A stretch of 64,000 nt of DNA, from assembly GCA_035610365.1 (NCBI GenBank), contig CM069436.1, forward strand, positions 59,039,505 through 59,103,504, read 5' to 3'. The notes under the pieces were generated by a model, which worked only from the letters and a program-made list of their open reading frames with translations, did not search any database and had not been told where the DNA came from. The position numbers and the translations under genes are program-made. Source of the stretch: Aquatica leii (taxonomy: Eukaryota > Arthropoda > Insecta > Coleoptera > Lampyridae). This document shows, one piece after another, positions 24,251 to 34,077 of this stretch. How positions within the stretch are numbered: position 1 is the stretch's first letter; the number at the start of each line of letters is the position of its first letter.

Positions 24251-24566
24251 CTATTAAATTATTTCAAGATAATTTCTGTTTAGTGATTACTTCAATGAAA
24301 TGCTTTGTATTCTTTATAAATGAAAAAAAATGGTAAAACTGTTTATTTTTTAAATTGTTTTAGTAGCTAAACACTTGCAGATAAATGTGTTTACTTTCTA
24401 TTACAAAAAAAATGAATAAAGTTTAATTATTAAGTTAATAAGAGCATAGATACTCGACTTTATATTTTTGTCATGCTGTTTTAACACTTTTATAATCGTT
24501 GGTATAATTTTCAAAATTACTCAATAAATAGCTTTGTAATTTCTTTACTCAACAATGTGTTTTTCA

Positions 24567-24866
24567 ATCTTTATTTAACAAACAAGGTTGTTAATAATTA
24601 CTAATCGAGACATTTTAACGTCGTGAGCGACTTTAGCGAGCAAACGCGTTAATATTGTCGAGATTATTTGTGGCCGATTAACAAAGGAGTCAGTTTTAAA
24701 GTTTTTGATTTGATTGGTTGTTATACAAAATCGTTCATTAATAGAATTCATTCATTGGTTAAAAATCCTTTATTAACAGGGATTATTAACGATCTATTTC
24801 TGATACGACAATCGACGGAAAAATAACTTAAAACCAGAAGCGCCGTTATTTTTTTATTTTCTTTGT
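24567..24866 (-). repeat. Dispersed repeat family R1, copy B
   Basis: Reverse-complement copy of 3034-3447. Shared landmarks on the minus strand are GATCGTTAATAATCCCT, ATGAACGATTTTGTAT, TTAATCGGCCACAAATAAT, ATCTCGACAATATTAACGCG and AACAACCTTGTTTG. It lies immediately beyond the second PLE. Confidence 0.7.
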
Positions 24867-25728
24867 TTGTCAAGTTTTGTTCTCTAACAAATTTTAATAC
24901 ACACACTTAGCTACAATAGTAATTACAAGTAAATTCGTAATTATTTTTAACTGACGTATGTATATTATTATATTTATAATATTTTTTTAAAATGTATACT
25001 TATTAGTATTTTTAATTTTTATAATTTTCTATACTTAAAAAAAATTAAATAACTTTCCGAGCGTGTGTAGGAAGTAAAAATTGCTACTTTCCTACGACTG
25101 GTATAGTAGCTGTAAAAAATGATCAACGTCTCAACTTTTTATAAGTTGATAATTTGGATAGTATGACACCAATAATTATGAATATATATTTTTTTAATAT
25201 TTGAAATATAATATTTATTTTGTAAAAGTATATTTGCAGACTGAGAACATATTGTTTTACATGTGCTTCAATATAAATACGTGTAATTTAAGCTCAAACT
25301 TATTTATTCTGCCTGCTTGCGTTACAAAATTATTTAAAAAAAATTCAAAACTTGGCACCATTTAATATGTAATTAAATTTTATTTGTATCTGTTTTTTTA
25401 ATCAAAATGTAGATAATTAAGTGAATTTAGATGAAATGCGACAACAAATATTCAACTTTATACGTAGTTTAATTTAATTCAGTAACTTACAGCATGTCAG
25501 TAACCGAACTTGCTATTGTTTTCTTATCTTTTTCTTTTTTGTTAGGTTCTCATTCTATTATTTTTTTTTATTATGCTATTATTCCATTACCTATAAGTAT
25601 ACAAAGGTGTCCAGGCTATCTTATTCTTTGCGCTTTAACTACTACATCTTTTACTCCTACTATTTTCAACTTTGTTTTGGTCAATATTTAACATTGTTTT
25701 TTTGTTATGTTTAATACAGTTTGTTATA
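24867..25728. other. No recognisable feature
   Basis: AT-rich and non-coding. A short imperfect hairpin occurs near 25068-25097 (GTAGGAAGTA...TACTTTCCTAC). The frame at 25494-25691 is low-complexity. Confidence 0.4.
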
Positions 25729-25856
25729 CAGGGTGTTAATATTGAGATGTAGCACCCAAAAATAAACCTTAGAACTTATTGAAACAAACAACTTTTTTTA
25801 ATTCACATTTTTCATTCAATTTATTATTCTCTTATTTTAAGGAATATTAAAAAAAT

Positions 25857-26254
25857 ACGAAAACTAACATTTATCTAAAAAAAATTTGATTTGTTTAAAA
25901 AAAGGTTTTATTCAAATTGAATTACAAGATAAATTAAAAAAAAACAGCAAGAATCATTAAATAAGGAAATTAAACCAGATAATCAAAAAACAAACAAAAA
26001 AAAATAAAACAATGAACAATGAAACAACAAGGCATGAACTTAATTTTCAAAATGACCACCATTCGTAACGACGAAAGTCCGTCAGCGTGTTTTAAAATTA
26101 AAAGAGACACTTGCAATTTGCAAGAGCGGCTTGCTTGTCTTTTATATCTTCTGCTGCAGCTACTATTCTAGCGACCAGTTTTTATTTGGTGTTTACTGTT
26201 GTCTCATTTAAAGAGGTCTTCATCATCGTCTCCTCAATGCTTATTTGACCAACA
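25857..26254. repeat. Tandem unit 1 (about 398 bp)
   Basis: Nearly identical to the following unit. Differences are scattered substitutions and homopolymer length changes. Begins AAAACTAACATTTATC, ends TTATTTGACCAACAT. Confidence 0.93.
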
Positions 26255-26651
26255 TACAAAAACTAACATTTATCTAAAAAAAATTTTTGATCTCTTAAAA
26301 AAAGTTTTATTCAAATTGAATTAGAAGATAAATTTAAAAAAACAGCAAGAATCATTAAATAAGGAAATTAAACCATATAATCAAAAAACAAACAAAAAAA
26401 TAAAACAATGAACAATGAAACAACAAGGCTTGAACTTGATTTTCAAAATGGCCACCATTCGTAACAACGAAAGTCCGGCAGCGTGTTTTAAAATTAAAAA
26501 AGACACTTGCAATTTGCAAGAGCGGCTTGCTTGTCTTTTATATCTTCTGCTGCAGCTACTATTTTAGCGACCAGTTTTTATTTGGTGTTTACTGTTGTCT
26601 CATTTAAAGAGGTCTTCATCATCGTCTCCTCAATGCTTATTTGACCAACAT
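26255..26651. repeat. Tandem unit 2 (about 397 bp)
   Basis: Second unit of the direct tandem duplication, head-to-tail with unit 1 with no spacer. Confidence 0.93.
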
Positions 26652-27009
26652 CCACATTTAAGGTAAATTTGTGAAAAAAAAATTCTTTTTTCAATATCTA
26701 TACTATATTTAAACTTATTTTAAGACTTTGGTTCAATGGCCCTTAAATGTAATTTTTTTTACGTGCTGTAATATTCAATGTCCGAATATTGAACACAACA
26801 GCACCCAATACAGCTATACAGGATTTTACTAGTGTTTAACTTGTTCAATATGCCAGAAATGAGTTGGGATTATAATGTTCAATATCCATTTAAACTATTT
26901 CATCATTTATTGGTTTTTGTGTCACCTGATGTTAACAATACTGCACGTACATCGTGTTTTGTTTTGGCTTCTTTAGAAGTAAACGGTTGTTCGTAGTATT
27001 CAGATGAAA

Positions 27010-29015
27010 GTTAAATAAATTAAAAATGAGTCAATTAAGTTTTCTAGTTCCAAAAATGGATAAAAATACAAAAAGGTAAGAAATATAATTAAAGCTAATA
27101 AAAAAGATCAATATTTTACAGTATTGTTTTTTAGAATATTAAAAGTTAGAAGTGACTCAGATGTAGAGAAAATGTATTCTCTTAGTAAAAAAAAACCTAG
27201 AAAAACTTCAAAAAAATTTCAAGCTTGATGAAGAGGTGAATAATGTTTTCTTGGATTATGCAATACACAAAAATTGACGAGGAAAACTTTTAAAGTGTTT
27301 GGAGTTGATTATTTAAACAAATCTGGAAACTATCAGAATGATATTTTAAATTTGAAAAATTATTGAGAATATTGAAATGGGAAATGATAAAGATGATATT
27401 CCATGGCAAAAAAAAAATACCATAACACCAAAAAATAATAACGAAAACAATGATTTTTAACGCAAGCAGCAAGTAAAGAAAATAATGCAGAAATAAACGA
27501 CGAAGAAGAAAACGACATAGAAGAAAATATGAATGAAAAGCCTAACAGCTTTTTTAGAAATCGTGCAAGAAATGAAAAAAATGGTGTAAAAATATCCGGA
27601 AAATAGAACGACAAAAGGGAGAAGAATATGTTACTCTAAAAACCAAAAACATACCAGAAAGAAAAGTAAAATGAGGGCGTTCGCCACACTGAACATTTTT
27701 ATGCATGCAGAATTTTACCTACGATGAAAGAAAAATTATACATGAGCAATTTTGGATCTTGAATGATACAAAAAAATCTTTTAATTTCAGTAAATACACA
27801 GAAAGGAAAAATGAAGTGCAAAAGTGAACAAAAGAAGTGAGCAGGAAGTCATATACACATACACATTTATTGAAAGAAGAACATTTTTGTGTATGAATTT
27901 TTTTTAACGCCCTAGACATCAGTCAGCAGTGCATTTATTTTTTTTTAATACAAAACAAAACTACAAAGTACCAAGATCTCTAATAAAATAAATAATCATT
28001 ACCCAAGAAAAAAATTACTGAAATTGGAAACCATATAAAGTCATTCCGTTCTATCAAATCGCATTATTATAGTTAATTAAAAAAATATATCTGGACGCAT
28101 TACTTAATATCATTTATAAGTCTAAAAACCACAGATGCAACAAATGCGAAGAGTTTAAGGTGGTGAAGCAACCCACTCCTGAACATAGATGTAACACAAC
28201 AAAAATCCATGAATAAAAAAAGAAGCAGTGTAGGAAGTGTTGAAATTGTTTGTGTTGTAGTTCTTGATTTAGAGAATGCCTCTTCACTACCAAAATATGA
28301 AGTTTCAAGTTTTTTTTTATAAACAGAAATTAAATGTGTATAACACAACAGCTCATTACAGCTTAAAAAACTCGTTTAAAAATGCATTTTAAATGAAGCT
28401 TTAAATGGCAATGATCTTGCCAGTGCTATGGTAAAAATTAAAAATATATATATATATATATATATATATTCCCTTAATTTAACAAAATTAATTTTTTGGG
28501 CCGGAAAACAAAAACTTGATTGTGTCGACAGCAATTAAATATTTCTTAAAATTGCCTGATTTAAAAAACTTAAGAACAACTGAACAAAAGTTTTCTGAGC
28601 CAGGACATGGAAATTTACAAGCAGTAGTTGCCGCACACTCAGTCATCAAAAGATTTCTTAGAAGATTGGAAATTTATAGTATTCTTTGTCTTATAAAATG
28701 TTTGTGTAAAATAGCTAAAAATAAATTAACATTTAACGTAAAATCCAAATACAACAAAATTACTTTTTCAGTTATCAAATTGCAGCAGCAACTTTAAAAT
28801 AATCTACTATTCCCTAAACAAAATTAAAACATATTATTTATAAAAGAGTAAATACATTGGAATCTATCTTATAGGCTCTCGTTTGTAAACGAAATTATAA
28901 CTGTGAATCTACTAAAAAAATAAATTTACCACAACTTAGTCTTTAGAAACCCCCAAATTTAAGAGAGGACGAAATAAAACATTTAAAAGAAGCCTTAAAA
29001 TTTATGCAAGATGAT
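27010..29015 (+). pseudogene. Relic of an uncharacterised multicopy insect transposon protein
   Basis: Fragments in several plus-strand frames fit one protein family that I recall as uncharacterised, repeated proteins in insect and crustacean genomes. In order they are MSQLSFLVPKMDK (27027), EEYVTLKTKNIPERKVK (27619), TYDERKIIHEQFW (27717), NALDISQQ (27907), HIKSFRSIKSHY (28034), KFSEPGHGNLQAVVAAHS (28587) with FLRRLEIYS after it, and PPNLREDEIKHLKEALKF (28950). The GHG/HS block is the family's most conserved part and may correspond to a DDE-type catalytic region; that is my inference. Many stops and frameshifts. I cannot give a superfamily name. Confidence 0.6.
28444..28469. repeat. (AT)n microsatellite
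   Basis: Thirteen uninterrupted AT units within the transposon relic. Confidence 0.95.
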
Positions 29016-29534
29016 CAAGGTATTGGTTTTTACAAAACAATGCTAAAAATATTAACTATATTATTGTAATAAATTATTAATAGTTGTTTAATAAAAATTA
29101 AACACAATGAGTTACTTTATTATAATGATATAAACCTAGGTAGTCTAATTTTTTTAAAGCATAAACCAAAAAATTAGTTATGGATACGCTTAATGCCATG
29201 TCAAAATTCTTTAAGTATTTACTATCGAGTATAATAATTTAACAAAATAGCAAAGTTTAATAATGTTCAAAATACTTGTTCAATATCCGAAAAAAAACAA
29301 ACTTATCTTCAAGATACGAAATTTTGTTCAATATCCAAATGAAAAATCTATTTTCCTCGGTTACCTGATAATGGATCTTAGAAATATAAAATGCATCATT
29401 ATTTTAAACATTATTACAAATTTAGAAAGCATATATATTAGGATAAACGTTACTATTTAAGAGTATTTTGTGTTTCAACTTTAAGTGTAGTTTTTCTAAA
29501 CCTAAAAAAATGGATATAGAACAAATAAGCATTG

Positions 29535-30403
29535 AGGCGACGTTCTGACTCCAGAAAAAGAAATCTAGAGAAGTGAAGTCAAAGCTCCGGGCTGGCCACG
29601 TAACAGGACTTTTTTTCCAATCCACTTATTTGCATATTTTCTATTCAATAGTGCTATGACTTCTCGGGTTGTGTAAACCGGTTCCCCATCATGTTGAAAC
29701 TAAAGTCTTCGCCTGATGTTTAGCGGTAAGTCATCAAAAAGCTCTGGCAGGACGTTATTTACAAAATTAAAGTAATTGAATTGTTTTGGAAGAATGTAAG
29801 GTCCAATAACGTACTCCCCTACAAGTCCAGCTCATTCATTCACTGAAAAACGTCGTGGATTTTCATCATATCACAAGTGATTATTGCGACAATTAATTAC
29901 ACCGTTTCTTGTGAAGCAAGATTTGTCTGTAACTAAAATAAGCTTTTAAAAGTACCTCTGAATATTGCAACGTTCAAGAAACCAACGACAAGTCAACAAT
30001 CTTGGCTGGAAGTTTGTAGGTGTCAAAGCTTGCAGTTTTTGTCTAGAAAATGGATGAAAACCTTGTTTCTTCAAAATTTGCAAAACTGTCACGTGATTTA
30101 CATCTAAATCTATTTGCTATCAATAATATTTACAGCTTCTTCAAATGCAGAGGTTTGAAATTGGATTTGGAATTTCTACCAATTGTTGCGTGAAAGCTGG
30201 AAGTTCTTTGACAAACGTCTACATATTCTTTTAAAAATGCGGCAACTTTGCTGAAAATTTGGATATCTTTTCCGATAAATTCTTCGAGCTTCTAGTGCAT
30301 TACGCTTTGTCTCTCTAAAAACCAAAAGCATGTCAAAAAGTGTAGCGTTTTGATAATTATGCATTTTTATACACAAATTATGCAAAATATGCACACAAAT
30401 CAT
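29535..30403 (-). pseudogene. Mariner-related (DDE_3) transposase relic
   Basis: Minus strand, N- to C-terminal: an HTH part with MLLVFRETKRNALEARRIYRKRYP and QSCRIFKRICRRLSK, then VTDKSCFTRNGVINCRNNH (first catalytic Asp in the S/TDES position), VNNVLPELFDDLPLNIRR, FQHDGEPVYTT (second Asp) and VTWPARSFDFTSLDFFFW (third acidic site region, with Asp). This is the full domain order of an abundant insect transposase family. Stops and at least one frameshift (near 29600) inactivate it. No terminal repeats were identified. Confidence 0.82.
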
Positions 30404-30790
30404 AAACGTGACAAAAATATTTCAAGATCAAAAAGGATTTAAATTTAAACGTACAAATTAGAAAACACGTTCTTCAAGTTTGAAGTACGCGCGCGTTTAT
30501 TATTCGACTCTTGTTTCAAATTTAGTTTCTCCCTTATTTCATTTTTTTGTTTAATTGTTTTTTAACCAAAAAAGGTAGGGTATATTTAACTCTTAACAAA
30601 TATAGTCCAAATTTTTTTTTAAGAAAAAAAAGCATAATCTTTAAAAGCTATTTTAAAGTGTTTTAATACCAAATATATGTACCCTTACAGTAAATAAATA
30701 GTTTAAAAACCTATAAAAACTGTGATTGGGTAACCAAAAATATATTATATGGTACATTATACATTATAAGTATTTTAATAATGTTTAGAA

Positions 30791-30988
30791 CAGGCATGTC
30801 AAACTCATATGATATTGCGGGCCGCATGATCTATTTTGTACTAAGTTGGGAGCCGCATGTTTGTATTTTTTAACATCTAACAGCACCAAACTTACTTTTT
30901 CAAACGTCCACTTGTATCTAATTTACCAAAAAAATTTTAAAACGACTCGATGGACCGCAATCTGTTGAATTGGTGGGCCACATGCCTG
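30791..30988. mobile_element. hAT-type MITE, 198 bp
   Basis: Ends are the inverted pair CAGGCATGT / ACATGCCTG. Flanking is a perfect 8-bp target duplication, GTTTAGAA (30783-30790 and 30989-30996). CA...TG termini and an 8-bp duplication define the hAT superfamily. There is no coding capacity. Interior blocks GGGCCGCAT and GGGCCACAT near the two ends extend the terminal repeat imperfectly. Confidence 0.88.
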
Positions 30989-31147
30989 GTTTAGAACATA
31001 CTCTTTGAGATAGTATAATCTTTTTTTATGTATTGTATCGTTGTCCAATTTTCTGTTACATATGTCATTCCAGGCAAACACTTTCGTTTTTGGGTGTTAC
31101 GCATTGCAATTTTGTTATTTTTTAGAATAAACATTAACAAGAATATA

Positions 31148-32652
31148 CAGGGTATAGCTGATTAACAGGTTGTTATTTTAACAGGTGAAATTAGAACATA
31201 AATACAAGAAGAAATGTCAAAATAAAAATTCCATTAAAACAAAAAAAATCGTAAATTACGGACCTGTAGTTTCATTAGGTTGTTGACACCACAAATAAAA
31301 ACAAAGTGCAAATTTCTTCTCGGCGACTTGCTGACACCAAAAATAAAAATAAATTTAAAACAATGTTATCGGATAACACGTAATTAAATTACTGTGGTAA
31401 ATGAAGTTGCTATTCTGCATCATCTTTTTAAGAACAATCTACATTGGATAAAATACAGGAGAAGCTCTATCGTGCATAAACCACATTGTTCTGTGAACTT
31501 CAAGGGGTAAGTCATCAAATTCTTGTGCAAACGTTTCTTCAAAAGTACAAGTCGCCTGTAAGTCTTTATGATGAAATAAACGGTCCAATTAAACTATTTC
31601 TTAAAATAACCGCACAAACATTAACCAAAAACAGCCACTAAAAGTTACTTTGTTAAATTTTATGTTTACTTCATTCTTAACATGCGTTTTGTGCAAATTT
31701 AGCACTCTATTTTGTGTAAAACAACACTTATTAGAAAATAATATTTTGGTATTAAAGTCAGAGCCAAAAGCTTGTTGCTGCAACCACTTACAAAACTTAA
31801 GTCGCGGTTCAAAATCAACGTCGGTTAACTATTGGATTTGTTTAACATGGTAATGGTACAAAGAATAATGCACGATGTAGCGTACTATGGGACACGTTAA
31901 CTGCGCGGCCTATTTCTGTAATACTACTTTGTGTACGTTCTTTTACAATATCTGCACATATATTGAAGAAAAAGTTTTGATTTTATTGAAAACTATTGTT
32001 TTTCCACCGTTGCTAATACATGGGATCGTTTTTCTCGAGCACAGCCATCGTAAGTAGGAAGAACACCTTCAGTTATTGAAGGCAGTTGTCTATTAGGATA
32101 TTCCTCAACTCACAATCTAAGTGTGGTGTGGAGGTTATAATTACACTCACTGAACATTAAAACGATTCACTGTTATAAATAATTTAAAAAAGTTAAATTA
32201 AATATGATGAAGTACGAGTACGTTAACACCAAACACTTAGCATCAACTCAAGAAATTCGTTAAAAAATCGAGACAAAAATAAATCAGATTGTCAAACTCA
32301 GTTCTAAGAAAGCTGAATTTTGCAATAATATTTAAAGTCTTGTTTTGGTTACAACCAGAAATAAACGTGATCGTGTACACAAATTACATTTTATTAAGTT
32401 AAGTCAGTAATAATGCTAAGAAATAAACGCTACTATCTGTTTTAATTATTTTATTAACACTTGATTTTGTAGATGATGGAAAATTAAAAAAAACAATAAT
32501 TAACAGAATACATCGATACGTTTAATTAGTTTTAAAGCATTTGTACTCATCATTAACCGCATAGTTACAATCAACAAACAATTTCCATTCCCATTTAACG
32601 CCACAGGGAAACTATTCCTTGAGTTACAAACTCGTATTTCAAATACACCCTG
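31148..32652 (-). mobile_element. CAGGGT-type mariner-related element I
   Basis: Bounded by TA-CAGGGT (31146) and ACCCTG-TA (32654), the pattern of Tc1/mariner elements (TA target duplication). It contains a degenerate minus-strand transposase. The internal sequence aligns with element II (37013-39132) over most of its length, apart from the hammerhead insertion and smaller indels in II. Confidence 0.75.
31410..31800 (-). pseudogene. Transposase relic of element I
   Basis: Minus-strand blocks are CKWLQQQAFGSDFNTKILFSN, CCFTQNRVLNLHKTHV (first catalytic region), VTFSGCFWLMFVRLF, FDDLPLEVHRTMWFMHDRAS (second catalytic Asp in HD). These match the same transposase family as the relic at 29.5-30.4 kb. 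The third catalytic region is missing or unreadable. It is the remnant gene of the CAGGGT element. Confidence 0.78.
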
Positions 32653-32689
32653 TATATTTGTTGGCTCTTTTAATTTAGGTTTCTTCTAC

Positions 32690-33290
32690 TTATATGTCTG
32701 TTTCTGGTCTCAAATATACTATTTTGGTTTTATTTAACTCATTTTTAATCATACTTATTTCGATTCTATTGCGGTTTTTAGGTCTTCTATGTTGTCTGCC
32801 ATTAGGATAACGTTGTTAGCTTACTTTAACTTAGTTGTTCTCTATCACTTGCTATAATTTGTATATCACTATAACCGTAGATTTCAATAAACACTATTTG
32901 CGTTAAAATTACGAGACGCACGTAAAACCACTGAACATGCTCTTATATATTTATTTAACACCGGCGCGTTTTTCTTTAAGACTTACTAAAGCTGATTTCC
33001 TAATTTATCTTTGCTTAGAATATTCTGTTGATTTTTGAAATCTTTTTTGAGATTCTCAAAGTTCTTGCATATTTAAATATTTATTTCTTTTATGATCCAG
33101 TTTATCTTTTTAAATGCGTTTTTCATTGCTAGTGTGAAAAGTTTTGCCAAAAGTATATACTCTCCTAGTCTCACTCCTTTTCTGAGTGAGACAGGTTTTG
33201 TGTTTTTTATAAACATTTTTGCTAATTCTTTAAAAATTTCAGCAGTAGACACTGTAAACTCCCCATGAATTGAGAAAAAAGTCAAACTAT
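32690..33290 (-). pseudogene. LINE reverse transcriptase fragment
   Basis: Minus strand encodes TKPVSLRKGVRLGEYILLAKLFTLAMKNAFKK (33070-33200), corresponding to the GVRQGD...LFTL block of non-LTR RTs, and further on ANNVILMADNIEDLKTAIES (32760-32820), corresponding to the FADDIVL catalytic box with the first Asp changed to Asn. The wording resembles RTE- or CR1-like insect LINEs, but the clade is not certain. 5' and 3' parts are absent. Confidence 0.75.
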
Positions 33291-34077
33291 TTTAATATCT
33301 TTAAAATAAATTTTTTTGTAACTAAGGTTGAGTTTACAGAAAGTGAATCAAGTCAAAATTAAGTGAATTGCGATTAAATCAATAAACTTGATTTCTGATT
33401 GGTTATTCAACAAAATTTCACCAATCACGTAACGAATTAACGTTAATTTCAATTAAATATTTAATTTCCTTCCGGTAAATTGACCCGAATCAACAGAAAA
33501 TTGAACATTGCGCCGTTTCTCACTTCTCCGTGTGACTCTCATACGACCATTATGCATCTTTAAACAGAATGGAAAGTGGTTTTTGACATTTTGTTTACAT
33601 TCTTGGTACTTATAGAACAGTTGACTTTAAATTACTTCTACGCTACTAGTACCATACGAGAAATCCGTATACCTAAAAATCCTTTAGCAGATTCAAAAGT
33701 GCTCAAGAAGAATTTACGATTTCCAGAAAATTTAGGCTCAGAATACAGTCGTTATAAACTAGAATGATAACAACATTGTTTTGCTTTGCTCAAATTTTGT
33801 AGGCGTAAGACCACTACACTCTATGAAGCGTTATTTACACAAAGAAAAAAAAGACTACTAAGTAACTTTATCATCAAAGCATGTGTAAATAAATCAACAT
33901 GCATTACTATGTTTTCAGGTAGAACAACCAGATCTAATGAATTTGTATAATTCTGCCAACAAGGTAGTAATCCCGAGTTTGTTTAAACAGCATTACATTT
34001 AAACATTATTATACAACGCGTCTCGAGCATAAAAGTTTTTATTTTGTCATTGTGTTAAAGTGAGATCTTTAAAAAAA
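33291..34077. other. No recognisable feature
   Basis: The small plus-strand frame 33576-33767 (NPLADSKVLKKNLRFPENL) is vaguely reminiscent of a Harbinger transposase N-terminus, but I would not assign it. Confidence 0.35.

Larger units (their letters stand above)
22865..24330 (-). mobile_element. Second Penelope-like element, degenerate
   Basis: Minus-strand PLE relic. Reading from 24330 downward come an RT fragment (24039-24250), interrupted linker sequence, a GIY-YIG endonuclease remnant (about 23250-23440) and a hammerhead-like motif near the 3' end (22881-22914). The protein blocks differ clearly from the PLE at 14-16.5 kb (GVAMGSP versus GTAMGNP), so this is a different, older lineage. 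The 5' part of the RT is missing. Confidence 0.8.
25729..26651 (-). mobile_element. CAGGGTG-type mariner-related remnant with tandem duplication
   Basis: Starts with CAGGGTG preceded by TA, the same end as two elements at 31.1 and 37.0 kb. It contains two near-identical units (25857-26254 and 26255-26651). On the minus strand each encodes the C-terminal tail of a mariner-related transposase: VARIVAAAEDIKD and a degraded RRYE/NGGHFE-like end. No matching right terminus was found, so only one end plus duplicated 3' coding sequence remains. Confidence 0.6.
26760..29350 (+). mobile_element. Unclassified insect transposon relic with subterminal repeats
   Basis: A decayed gene (27010-29015) is flanked on both sides by copies of a TTGTTCAATATCC-like motif. 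The left side has 26772 (ATTCAATGTCC), 26842 (TTGTTCAATATGCC) and 26873 (ATGTTCAATATCC). The right side has 29277 and 29326 (both TTGTTCAATATCC). Such subterminal motifs often bind a transposase. Exact ends and target duplication are not visible. Confidence 0.5.

Noticed and set aside
25068..25097. Short hairpin as a terminator
   Set aside because: Imperfect and without any gene context.
25857..26651. CRISPR-like or satellite array
   Set aside because: Only two long units, derived from a transposase tail.
33576..33767. Harbinger-type transposase N-terminus
   Set aside because: Only a faint resemblance over about 25 residues with no catalytic blocks downstream.
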